Shown here in pieces: positions 50,646 to 59,131 of a stretch of 64,000 nt of DNA; within the stretch, counting starts at the first letter, position 1, and every line of letters begins with the position of its first letter. Location: assembly GCF_003337715.1 (NCBI RefSeq), contig NZ_QPIX01000016.1, positions 28,812 to 92,811 on the forward strand, given 5' to 3'. The notes below the pieces were generated by a model that was not told where the DNA came from, searched no databases, and worked only from the letters and a program-made list of their open reading frames with translations. The translations under genes and the position numbers were made by a program. The DNA comes from Ciceribacter lividus (GTDB lineage: Bacteria; Pseudomonadota; Alphaproteobacteria; Rhizobiales; Rhizobiaceae).

Positions 50646-51607
50646 ACACCCATGACCTTTCAGAAACGAGGAATGCCTGCAAGACGATGGTGAAGATGGT
50701 CGATCGCGTCTATGAAATCCACGATCCGCGCTTCCGCAATCTCATCGTGCAGAGTGCGGAACTCGAGGAACTCTACACCGGCTGCCGCTGGGCCGAAGGC
50801 CCCGTCTGGTTCGCCGACATGAACTGCCTGCTGTTCAGCGACATCCCGAACCAGCGGATGCTCCGCTATGTGCCGGGTCAGGGCGTGTCGATCTACCGGG
50901 AGCCGTCGAACTTCGTCAACGGCAACACCCGTGACCGGCAGGGCCGCCTCGTCTCCTGCGAGCATGGCGGCCGGCGGGTGATCCGCACCGAGGTCGACGG
51001 CAGCATCACCGTGCTCGCCGACCGCTTCGAAGGCAGGCGGCTCAATTCCCCCAACGACGTCGTCGTCAAGTCCGACGGCAGCGTCTGGTTCACCGACCCG
51101 ACCTACGGCATCCTCTCCGATTACGAGGGCTACCGCGCGGAACCGGAACAGCCGAGCCGCAACGTCTACCGCCTCGATCAGGAGAACGGCGCGCTTTCGA
51201 TCGTAGCCGACGATTTCGGCCAGCCGAACGGCCTGGCCTTTTCCCCGGACGAGAAGCTGCTCTACGTCGCGGACTCGGCGGCGAGCCATGACGAGGCGGC
51301 ACCGCGCCACATCCGCGTCTTCGATGTCGTCGGTGGAAAGCGGCTCGAACATGGCCGCGTCTTCTGCACGCTCGATTGCGGTCTGCCCGACGGCTTCCGG
51401 CTCGATCTCGCCGGCAACCTCTGGACCAGCGCCGGCGACGGCGTACACTGCTTCGCCCCCGACGGCACCCTGCTCGGAAAGATCCTGGTGCCGCAGACGG
51501 TCGCCAACCTCACCTTCGGGGGCCCGCGCCGCAACCGGCTCTTCATAACGGCCACACAGTCGCTCTACGCCGTCTATCTCACGACGACGGGCGCGCAGTA
51601 TCCGTAA
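50642..51607 (+). CDS. SMP-30/gluconolactonase-family lactonase
   Basis: 321-residue six-bladed beta-propeller hydrolase of the SMP-30/gluconolactonase family. The metal-site motifs CRWAEGPVWFAD (N-terminus), NGNTRDRQGRL, SPNDVVVKSDGSVWFTDPTYG and QPNGLAFSPDEKLLYVADS are all present. It would open a sugar lactone to the aldonic acid, in keeping with the sugar transporter it is fused to by overlap. It ends right before the cyclase stop on the other strand (no gap). Confidence 0.91.
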   Translation: MNTHDLSETRNACKTMVKMVDRVYEIHDPRFRNLIVQSAELEELYTGCRWAEGPVWFADMNCLLFSDIPNQRMLRYVPGQGVSIYREPSNFVNGNTRDRQGRLVSCEHGGRRVIRTEVDGSITVLADRFEGRRLNSPNDVVVKSDGSVWFTDPTYGILSDYEGYRAEPEQPSRNVYRLDQENGALSIVADDFGQPNGLAFSPDEKLLYVADSAASHDEAAPRHIRVFDVVGGKRLEHGRVFCTLDCGLPDGFRLDLAGNLWTSAGDGVHCFAPDGTLLGKILVPQTVANLTFGGPRRNRLFITATQSLYAVYLTTTGAQYP

Positions 51608-53566
51608 TCAGCCCGCGGTCGCCGTACGCTGGCGGTAATAGTCGGCAAGCGTGGGAATTTCGCCCGAAAGCCTGTCGGCGAGCCCGCGGCATGTTTCGGC
51701 GTCGCCTGCATAGAAAGCGGTAACGAAGGTGCGATGCAGGCGCGCAGCGTCGTCCGGAATACCGGCGAAGACGGTCGAGACCGTCGTTCCGACGGTCCTC
51801 CCCTTCACCGTCACGCGGTCGAGCTCGAAGAGCGGGAAGTCGTCCGCGACGAGCGCCACGGTATTCTCGCCGAGCAGCAGCGGAACGCCGAACAGTTTCG
51901 AGGCGCCTTCGAGGCGCGAGGCGAGGTTCACGGCATCGCCGAGCGCCGAATAGTCGAAGCGCCGGGTGGATCCCATGTTGCCGACGATGCATTCCCCGGT
52001 GTTGACGCCGATGCCGATGCGCAAGGGCGCGAAGGGCTCGTCCCTCGCCTCCGCCTCGGCATGCAGCTCGTCGTTCAGGCGGTCGATCGCCTCCAGCATC
52101 CCGAGCGCCGCCGAAACGGCATGCTGCGCGTGGAGGGTATCGTCGAGCGGCGCGTTCCAGAACGCCATGATGCAGTCGCCGATATACTTGTCGATCGTGC
52201 CGCCATGGGCGAGCACCACCTCCGACAGCGGCGTGAGCAGCCGATTGATGAGTTGCGTCAGTTGCTCGGGATCATCCTTCAGGCCTTCGGCAATGGTGGT
52301 GAAGCCGCGAACGTCGCAGAAGAGGATCGAAAGGACGCGCTTCTCTCCACCGAGCTTCAGGTGCGAGGGGTCCTGCGCCAGACGCTCGACGAGCTCCGGC
52401 GAGAGATATTGCCCGAAGGCCCGCGTGATCTCCCGGCGGCTGCGCCGCTCGGCGGCGTAGTCGAAGGTCGATTGCCCGGCGGTGATCAGGATGAAGGCGA
52501 GTGACGGCGCGATCGGCGAGATGAAGACCCGCCCAAAGTGCAAGACGAGATAGCTGCCTGCCACCATCGCGATGACGACGGCGAGCCCGCCGATCGCCGT
52601 CGGCCAGCCGGTGCCGCCCCAGGTCAGCACCACGGCTGCCGCCGCCGCACAGAGGAGAAACAGGAGCGTCGCCTCCGGCGATGCCGCGGCTATGCCGAAG
52701 CCCTTGCGCAGGTTGTCGAAGATCGCCGCATGGATCTCCGCCCCGGCGACCAGGCTTCCGGTATACATCGTGTAAGGGGTTGAAAACGCGTCCGCGCCTC
52801 CGCCCGCAACCGTCGGGGCGTTCTGGAGGCTGAGGCCGACGATCACCACGCGGTCGCGGAAGGTTTCCGGCGGCAGAAAGTGTTCCGGATCGAGCGCCTG
52901 ATAGTAGGAGACCGTCGGGTAGGTCCGCGGACCGCCGAAGGTCTGCATGAGCGTGCCGTACGCCGGCGGCTCGACCGTCAGGCCCGCGGCTCGGGCGAGC
53001 TCGCCGGCAAAGCTGTCGGAGATATCGGGCAGGCTGCGCACCACGCCGTCGCCGCTGAGGCTGATCGAGGCGATGCCCGGCCGCGCACCGGCCGCGAGGA
53101 AGCGGTCGAGCGGCAGCGTGCGCACGAACTGGTCGGCCTCGGCCGTCGAGATCAGCGTCTCGTCACCCGCCAGCACGACATCGGGTCCGAGCGCCTCGGC
53201 AAAGGCCCTGTCCTCCTCTTCCGTCGTCGGTTCGGCGAAAATGATGTCGAGGCCGACGGCCTTCGCACCGGCGGCGCGCAAGGCCCGGATGAGCTTCGCG
53301 TGCAGGCCGCGCGGCCACGGCCACTGGGCGTTGATCTCGGCGAAGGACGGCTCGTCGATCGCCACGATCACCGGTCCGTCGGCCGGCAACGGCGCGTGCC
53401 ACAGCGTCGAGAAGACATCGAAGCCGCGGTCGTCGACCAGCGACCAGGCAGCAAGCCGGGTAATCCCGATGACGGCCGCGAGAACCACGAGAGCCAGCAG
53501 GACAGAACGCGGTCGCCGTTGGGGTTTGCGTCGGTCCGAAGCCTTCGTGAACAGCCGGCCGATCAT
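51608..53566 (-). CDS. CHASE2-domain class III nucleotide cyclase
   Basis: 652-residue membrane protein. TM1 is near residues 21-40, a periplasmic CHASE2 sensor covers about 45-285, three TM helices lie at about 297-316, 322-343 and 346-365, and the cyclase domain is at 405-585. Catalytic residues are all present: metal aspartates Asp418 (FCDVRGFT) and Asp464 (KYIGDCIMAFW), Lys460 at the purine-specificity position, Ser540 in place of the second Asp/Thr specificity residue, and Asn547 and Arg551 (VNLASRLE). An active purine cyclase is expected, cAMP more likely than cGMP. It overlaps the FecR-barrel gene by one base, which suggests co-transcription. Confidence 0.92.
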   Translation of the reverse strand: MIGRLFTKASDRRKPQRRPRSVLLALVVLAAVIGITRLAAWSLVDDRGFDVFSTLWHAPLPADGPVIVAIDEPSFAEINAQWPWPRGLHAKLIRALRAAGAKAVGLDIIFAEPTTEEEDRAFAEALGPDVVLAGDETLISTAEADQFVRTLPLDRFLAAGARPGIASISLSGDGVVRSLPDISDSFAGELARAAGLTVEPPAYGTLMQTFGGPRTYPTVSYYQALDPEHFLPPETFRDRVVIVGLSLQNAPTVAGGGADAFSTPYTMYTGSLVAGAEIHAAIFDNLRKGFGIAAASPEATLLFLLCAAAAAVVLTWGGTGWPTAIGGLAVVIAMVAGSYLVLHFGRVFISPIAPSLAFILITAGQSTFDYAAERRSRREITRAFGQYLSPELVERLAQDPSHLKLGGEKRVLSILFCDVRGFTTIAEGLKDDPEQLTQLINRLLTPLSEVVLAHGGTIDKYIGDCIMAFWNAPLDDTLHAQHAVSAALGMLEAIDRLNDELHAEAEARDEPFAPLRIGIGVNTGECIVGNMGSTRRFDYSALGDAVNLASRLEGASKLFGVPLLLGENTVALVADDFPLFELDRVTVKGRTVGTTVSTVFAGIPDDAARLHRTFVTAFYAGDAETCRGLADRLSGEIPTLADYYRQRTATAG

Positions 53567-56500
53567 CAGAAACGGACTTTCATCGATCCCTTGAAGGTCG
53601 GCCCCCAGCCCGGGATGCCGGTCATCACCTCGAAATCCTCGCCGAGCAGGTTATACCCGGCCAGTTCGATCTCCATGTGCTTGCCGAAGGGCTCCCAGAT
53701 CAGGCTGGCGTCGAGCGTCCAGTAGTCGTCGAGTTCGGCGCCGCTCTCGCTGTCACGCTTGCCGACATAATTTGCGGCAATCGTCGCCTTCACGTTCGCC
53801 TCGTTGACCCAGGTAAGCGCCACCTGCCCCGCCCAGTCCGGCACGAAGGGCAGCGACTCGCCATAGCTCGCCGACGCCGGATCCTCGTCCTCCGACGTGG
53901 CATAGGCGGCGGTGGCAGACAGGCCGAAGCCGTGGCCGAGAAGCAGGTTCGCCGTCAGGCTGCCGCGATCGATGCGCGCCTCGGCCGACGAGAACGGGAC
54001 GGCCGAGAACGGAATTGTGATCTGCACATCCTTGACGTCCTGGTGCTGGAATTCCGCCGCGGTAAAGAAATCCGGCGTCCATTCCGCATCCCAGCGCAGC
54101 GCAAGCGTATCGACGTAGCCGCCGAGACCCGTCGAAATCTCGTTCGGCTGCAGGCCGACGACGCCGACCGGCGAAAGCGTCGGCGTAGTGACGTCGAGGC
54201 TCTGGCGCAGGAAGCCCGCCCGCAGCCAATGCCCCTCGACCGGCGACCAAGCGATGCCGGCACGGGGCTCGAGCCGGGCCACGTCCTCCGCCGCGCCGTC
54301 GATAAGTATGCCGAACAGCGCGTACTCGCCCTTGAGGCTCGGCGTGATCTCGTGCAGCAGGTCGACATAGACGCGGCCGTAACCGGCGGTATCGTCGGGA
54401 TCGGCGATCGTAGGAACGCCTGCGACGCTTGACTGGCTGTAGGATTCGATCCAGCCGCCCTCGATGCCGTAGCGCCAGGTCAGGTCGTCCTCGCCGACGC
54501 TGTGGCTCAGCGCTGCGACATAGGTGCGCTGCGAACTCTCCGTGGTGATGGGCCCGGGACCGAGTGTCAGCTCGTTCAGACCATCCGCCTTCACCTCATT
54601 GTAGAGCAGGGCCGCGTTGACGACGTTCCGGTAGGCGATGGTGTGGCTGATGCCGACGCCGGCGTTCGTCGTCACCGCCTCGTTCTCGATGTCCACTCCT
54701 CCCGGCAAGCCCAGATTCGAAAATGCATCAGAGCGGTTGAAATAGGCGACGACGCGGTCGTCCGGAGTCGGACTGAGCGTCAGGTAGCCATTGCCCCGCA
54801 GCAGGCGATCCTCCGAGGAGAGACCGAAGCCGATCGGGCTGGTTCGCTCGTCATAGCTCTTTTCCCACTCGGCATTCAGGTAATAGCTGGTCGGGAAAGG
54901 CAGGTTGGAGTAGCCCTGTACTTCCCCTTCGACCGTGTAGCCGGGGTCGCCACCGGCGGTGGTCACGCCGCCGCCGAGCGTGGTCTCGACGAAGGGAGAC
55001 CGCACGATGTTGGCAGTGAGCGAGCTGCCGGCCAGCATATGCGGGTCAAGCAGAAGGCCCTGCAGGAACGACGAATAACTGAGGCTGTTTGCACCATTGG
55101 TGACGACGCTGTCGCCGTAGATATAGCTGTTGGCGAAGGGCGTCGCGCTGCCGCGCACCGTCTGGTCGATGTAGCTGCTGCCGGCGAAAGGATCGAACAC
55201 CACATCGCCGTAATATTCGCCCCAGGCATTGAGTCCCTGCAGGCGGAAGGCGTTGTTGAGCGTCGACCCTGCATCCCGGTTCGCACTCAGCGATCCGAAA
55301 TTGCCGCCCCTTTCCCGCGAACGCCGCATGAACTCCTGGGCTTGGCGGATCGCCCCTTCGGAATCGTAATCGTCAATTGCAACGGCCGCCCGGTAGGACG
55401 AAATCACCGGGTCGGTGTCGTCCAGTCGATCGGCGTTGTCGATGGCCTGCCGGGCCGGCACCCTGTCGCCCTTTTGGTAGTGTGCGGCGGCAAGGAGAAG
55501 CTGTCCCTGCGAATAGGCGGGGTTCGACACCGAGGCGGCGAGCAGATCGTCGACGGCGCGGTCGACCTCGCCGGTCTGCATGTAATAGCGCCCGCGCGCC
55601 ACCAGCGCGACGTCGAAGCTCGGGTCCGCTTCGAGCGCCCGGTCGATCGCAGCCTTCGCCTCCTCCACCCGCGACTGGTCGAGATAGAGGATCGCGAGGT
55701 TGGCATAGGCGACGGGGTCCTGGGGATCGAGGGCGATCGCCTTCCTAAGAGCCTTCTCCGCCGACTGGGTGTCCCCCCGAGCCGACTGCACCTCACCGAT
55801 CGCATTCCAGATCGTCGTAGAACCGGGAGCGACCTTGACAGCCGCCTGCAGATCCCGAAGGGCACCGTCGAGATCGCCCTTGATCCCCGCGCGATAATTG
55901 GCACGCCCTTCGAGCGCCGTGGGATCGGCCGCATCGAGCGAGAGTGAACGGTTGAACGCCTCATCCGCCTGTTCGCGGTCGTTGAGGAGCAAGGCAAACT
56001 GAGCCCGGTAGGCCGGCAGGGAGGGATCGTCCGGGAAGCGCCGTTCGGCCGCCTTGATCGTCGCGATGGCTGCCTTGATATCCTTGAGGAAACCCTGGGC
56101 GTAGGCCTGCAACAGCGCGCCGTAGGGACCGCTTACCGCCGTCGGCAGCGGTTCGACCCGGTTCGGATCGGCGAGCGAGCGGGCATAATAGCGCCCATAG
56201 ACGGCGATGTCCCGGCGGCGGGCATCGAGCTTCCCGGCCGCCCGGCCGAAGAGCACCGCCGCTTCGTCATAGCGCCGTTCGGCGGCCGCGATCGTCGCCT
56301 CAATGAGATCAGCCCGCGCCCTTTGCGCCGGCGAAAGCGAACGGGCACGCAGAAGCGCAAGTGTCGCCCTCGCGGCCTCGCGCCCTTCAAGAGAAAGCTG
56401 GGTTTCCGCCAGCACCAGCAGATCCACGGTGCTCCGCGCTTCGGCAGGCACCGCGGAAATCCGGTCGATCTCGCTACGCATGTCGGCGACCTTCAGCGGC

Positions 56501-57156
56501 GAAGCCGGCATGAAGTTGAAGGCGTTGCGCGGCGCCAGATAGAACAGCATCTGCTCGCGGTCGTCGGACTCGACGATCACCACCTTACGGGGTGCCTGCC
56601 CGATGGTGGCGGCCGCCGCCTCGCCCTGTGCGACCTGCACGCTTCCGAAATCATTGCTGAGCTCGACCAAGCCTTCGAGAACGGTGAGCGACGTCTTCGC
56701 TCCTTCGACCGTCATCGTCCAGTCGGTGCCGCGGATCGCCGCGGTGGCCGCAGGCGTCATGATCTTCACGCCGGTACCGCCGCGCTCGGCGCGCGCCCAC
56801 ATCGTGCCGGCCTCGAGCTCGAGCTCGGCATCGCTGCCGGCGGAAACCTGCCGCACCCTCAGCGAGGAATTGCGTCCGAGACGGATCTGCGTCCGGTCGG
56901 CAAAAAGAATGGCGAGCTGTCCGGTCGCGTTCGTCCGCAGCACGTCGCCGGGAAGCAGGTCCTGTTTCAGGTCGACGAAGCGCCAGTCCGAGATGTCGAT
57001 GAAGCGCACCTCTTCGCCGAACTTGCGTGCGATCACCGAGGCAGCCGCGTCGGCTGCGCGTGCGACAGGCTCCGCTGCTGCGGGCGAGCAGTTCCAGCTC
57101 ACCCCAACAAGCAGCGCCGCGATTGTCGACTTTATCTTGAAGGATTCTCCCGCCAT
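53566..57156 (-). CDS. FecR-TPR-outer-membrane beta-barrel fusion protein
   Basis: 1196-residue exported protein. The signal peptide MAGESFKIKSTIAALLVGVS cleaves near AAA at residues 27-29. A FecR-type domain follows (about 60-190; LLPGDVLRTNATGQLAILFA, then DRTQIRLGRNSSLRV), then TPR repeats (about 260-600), and from about 640 a beta-rich barrel region with YFNRSD, GYVDTLALRWD and a terminal Phe in MKVRF, the usual outer-membrane insertion signal. The start at 57156 is uncertain because no good ribosome-binding site precedes it; a TTG eight codons upstream is possible. It overlaps the cyclase gene, so it may feed a periplasmic signal to it (inference). No plug domain or TonB box is seen. Confidence 0.85.
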   Translation of the reverse strand: MAGESFKIKSTIAALLVGVSWNCSPAAAEPVARAADAAASVIARKFGEEVRFIDISDWRFVDLKQDLLPGDVLRTNATGQLAILFADRTQIRLGRNSSLRVRQVSAGSDAELELEAGTMWARAERGGTGVKIMTPAATAAIRGTDWTMTVEGAKTSLTVLEGLVELSNDFGSVQVAQGEAAAATIGQAPRKVVIVESDDREQMLFYLAPRNAFNFMPASPLKVADMRSEIDRISAVPAEARSTVDLLVLAETQLSLEGREAARATLALLRARSLSPAQRARADLIEATIAAAERRYDEAAVLFGRAAGKLDARRRDIAVYGRYYARSLADPNRVEPLPTAVSGPYGALLQAYAQGFLKDIKAAIATIKAAERRFPDDPSLPAYRAQFALLLNDREQADEAFNRSLSLDAADPTALEGRANYRAGIKGDLDGALRDLQAAVKVAPGSTTIWNAIGEVQSARGDTQSAEKALRKAIALDPQDPVAYANLAILYLDQSRVEEAKAAIDRALEADPSFDVALVARGRYYMQTGEVDRAVDDLLAASVSNPAYSQGQLLLAAAHYQKGDRVPARQAIDNADRLDDTDPVISSYRAAVAIDDYDSEGAIRQAQEFMRRSRERGGNFGSLSANRDAGSTLNNAFRLQGLNAWGEYYGDVVFDPFAGSSYIDQTVRGSATPFANSYIYGDSVVTNGANSLSYSSFLQGLLLDPHMLAGSSLTANIVRSPFVETTLGGGVTTAGGDPGYTVEGEVQGYSNLPFPTSYYLNAEWEKSYDERTSPIGFGLSSEDRLLRGNGYLTLSPTPDDRVVAYFNRSDAFSNLGLPGGVDIENEAVTTNAGVGISHTIAYRNVVNAALLYNEVKADGLNELTLGPGPITTESSQRTYVAALSHSVGEDDLTWRYGIEGGWIESYSQSSVAGVPTIADPDDTAGYGRVYVDLLHEITPSLKGEYALFGILIDGAAEDVARLEPRAGIAWSPVEGHWLRAGFLRQSLDVTTPTLSPVGVVGLQPNEISTGLGGYVDTLALRWDAEWTPDFFTAAEFQHQDVKDVQITIPFSAVPFSSAEARIDRGSLTANLLLGHGFGLSATAAYATSEDEDPASASYGESLPFVPDWAGQVALTWVNEANVKATIAANYVGKRDSESGAELDDYWTLDASLIWEPFGKHMEIELAGYNLLGEDFEVMTGIPGWGPTFKGSMKVRF

Positions 57157-57272
57157 GGCGACAGCAGTGTTCAACTCCCATGGCGGTGTCAAGTATCCCC
57201 AATACAAACACCCTTGCCTTTTTAAGGGAGTGTAGTAGCAAAAATACACTTTCAACTGAGGGGCAGGAGAAG
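57157..57272. promoter_or_regulatory. Divergent control region, FecR-barrel gene / PycTM-like gene
   Basis: 116 bases between divergent starts. The stretch near 57190-57255 is notably AT-rich for this genome (CAATACAAACACCC, TTTTTAAGGG, AGTAGCAAAAATACAC), which fits a promoter for one or both genes. No long palindrome is seen. Confidence 0.45.
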
Positions 57273-57815
57273 ATGGCCGACTTTGACACCGCGCCAAGCG
57301 AATTGATCGAAACTCCGCCGGCGAGCGCGGATGTGAATCAAGAATATTTCAGCCACGTGAAAAAAATTAACGACGTCTTCTATGACCAGGTGAAGACCTC
57401 TGACCAGAAGGCCGCCTACATCTTTACTTTCATGCTGGCTTTCCTCGTGACTTCGAGCGAGGTCAGAAACGTCTTCACGCTCGAGCGCTACTATGACCGC
57501 ACGATCTGGGAGAATACGCTGTCGGTTATTCTTGGACTGACCTCCACCTTCTCCATGCTTTCCGCAGTCATGGTGATCCTGCCGCGTCACCTCACGACAT
57601 CGACGTCGCTCTTCTGGGGCACGTGGTCCAAGCACCGTCCGCTGCTCGAAGAAGCGGCGGAACACGGCAATCTCCGCTATCTCTTCGACGAGTATCTAAA
57701 GAACGCCGACATTCTGGCGCAAATCGCCCGGCAGAAGTATCGCTTCGTGTCCTATGCATTCCGCGGCCTCATCGCCACGGTGCTCGCCTATGTCCTGTTG
57801 CTGATCGCCGGCTGA
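57273..57815 (+). CDS. PycTM-like three-helix membrane protein (Pycsar-effector-like)
   Basis: 180-residue membrane protein. A cytoplasmic N-terminus leads to a short amphipathic helix with SDQKAAYIF, TM1 at about 47-63, TM2 at 82-103 ending in VMVILPRH, a loop with LFWGTW and a charged segment, then a helix (NADILAQIARQKYRFVSYAF) running into TM3 at 160-178. This order, the D-x-KA motif before TM1, the P-R after TM2 and the KYR-helix before TM3, is that of the PycTM (Pycsar effector) family. The start at 57273 has AGGAGA upstream. The match is by pattern, with no catalytic residue to confirm it. It is divergent from the FecR-barrel/cyclase pair. Confidence 0.72.
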   Translation: MADFDTAPSELIETPPASADVNQEYFSHVKKINDVFYDQVKTSDQKAAYIFTFMLAFLVTSSEVRNVFTLERYYDRTIWENTLSVILGLTSTFSMLSAVMVILPRHLTTSTSLFWGTWSKHRPLLEEAAEHGNLRYLFDEYLKNADILAQIARQKYRFVSYAFRGLIATVLAYVLLLIAG

Positions 57816-57834
57816 GGACCTGTCGCGGGCGACC

Positions 57835-58875
57835 TCAACTCGCCCGGGCGGCCGTCCAGTTGTGCCAGTCTGCCTCGCTGCCGCGGAAGACGTTGAGGTC
57901 GATCCGGCCTTCAACGCCGTGCGAAAGTCCTGACCCCGAATACTGCCAGAACAGCCACTTGCGGCCCGGATAGACCTTCGACGGGTGCGCGGCGACCGAG
58001 CGGAGCCAGAAGGGGTATTCGCGGAAAGCGCCGTCCAGGTGATCGTCGTAGAAGTCAGGCGCAGTGTAGATGATCGGGCGCTTGCCGTAGTGACGCTCGA
58101 TCATGTCCATGAAGACCTGCATCTTCTCATGTATCTTGGCGGTGGAAAGCCGCCGCTTACAGCTCGACTCGGCATTGTATTCGACGTCGATCACCGGCGG
58201 CAGCGCATCGGGGTCGCGCGGCACGTTGCGGATGAACCATTCGGCCTGCTCGCCGGCGGTGCGGCACCAGTAGAAGAAATGGTAGGCGCCGCGCTTCAGG
58301 CCCGCATCCTTCGCCCGGTGCCAGTTCGCCTTGAACATCGGGTCGAGATGGTCACCGCCGTCCGTCGCCTTGATGTAGGCGAAGTTCGCCCCCTGCGTCC
58401 TGAGCTTCGCCCAGTCGATGTCGCCCTGCCAGCGGGAGACGTCCACCCCGTGCACGGCGTATTTCTTCGGCGAGGACTTGCCGAAATTGATCGGCTTGGC
58501 GTCGCGGAACCGGTGGCTGTAGATCCTTGTGCGGCCCTGCGGCTCCAGCGTGGTCGCCGGATTTTCCGGCACCAGCATCGCCACCGGCTTTTCGGCCGGC
58601 ACCGGCATGGCGACGGTCGTCGTCGCCGAGGTGAGCGCCTGCGATTGCGGCACTTGGCCCGCCCAGGCCAGCGCATGCTGCTCCGGCACGCTTTCCTGCG
58701 GAGCACCCGCGTCGGCTGCAACCTCCGCCGCCGGGATCGGTGCGGCGGGTGCCGAGATCGCGCTCGTCACCTCGTTCGAGGGCTTGATCGCAAGCACTTC
58801 CTCCGGCCCCGTGGTCGAGCGGCAGCTCGCAAGCAGAAGAGAGACGACGACAAGTGACGTAGCCGACAGACGCAT
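57835..58875 (-). CDS. GH25-family muramidase lipoprotein
   Basis: 346-residue secreted lipoprotein. The lipobox is LLASC with Cys18. A Pro/Ala-rich linker of about 100 residues precedes the glycoside hydrolase family 25 domain (about 138-335): HGVDVSRWQGDIDW, FAYIKATDGGDHLDP, GAYHFFYWCRTAGEQA, then the catalytic VIDVEYN (Asp-x-Glu). It would cut peptidoglycan at the muramic acid bond in the periplasm or at the outer membrane. It is convergent with the PycTM-like gene, 19 bases apart. Confidence 0.9.
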   Translation of the reverse strand: MRLSATSLVVVSLLLASCRSTTGPEEVLAIKPSNEVTSAISAPAAPIPAAEVAADAGAPQESVPEQHALAWAGQVPQSQALTSATTTVAMPVPAEKPVAMLVPENPATTLEPQGRTRIYSHRFRDAKPINFGKSSPKKYAVHGVDVSRWQGDIDWAKLRTQGANFAYIKATDGGDHLDPMFKANWHRAKDAGLKRGAYHFFYWCRTAGEQAEWFIRNVPRDPDALPPVIDVEYNAESSCKRRLSTAKIHEKMQVFMDMIERHYGKRPIIYTAPDFYDDHLDGAFREYPFWLRSVAAHPSKVYPGRKWLFWQYSGSGLSHGVEGRIDLNVFRGSEADWHNWTAARAS

Positions 58876-59131
58876 GAAACACGCAACTCCGAACGGGCAT
58901 GGACGGCACGAGATCGTGCCGCTCGCAACCCAGACAAAAATCCCTAACGGATCATTTATCGGAGAATGCTAAATACAATCTTTACCGCGACGGGACGCAT
59001 GCTGCCGATCGCGCCGCTCCGGCAGCGCTCCGCCCCCATCAGGGCTCCACGACTTTTTTCTCCCGTCACGACGAATAGAACGGCTGCGCCGCGTGTTCTC
59101 CTCTCGCAACGCCCCGCAAGGAGACATCTTG
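58876..59131. other. Divergent intergenic region
   Basis: 256 bases between the GH25 gene (minus) and the TPR gene (plus). The stretch around 58940-58985 (AACGGATCATTTATCGGAGA, ATGCTAAATACAATC) is less GC-rich and may hold promoters. No gene or strong hairpin seen. Confidence 0.4.

Noticed and set aside
51608..57815. Calling this locus a canonical Pycsar system
   Set aside because: Classic Pycsar has a small soluble pyrimidine cyclase in an operon with its effector. Here the cyclase is a CHASE2 membrane protein with purine-type residues and the PycTM-like gene is divergent, so only a Pycsar-like relation is claimed.
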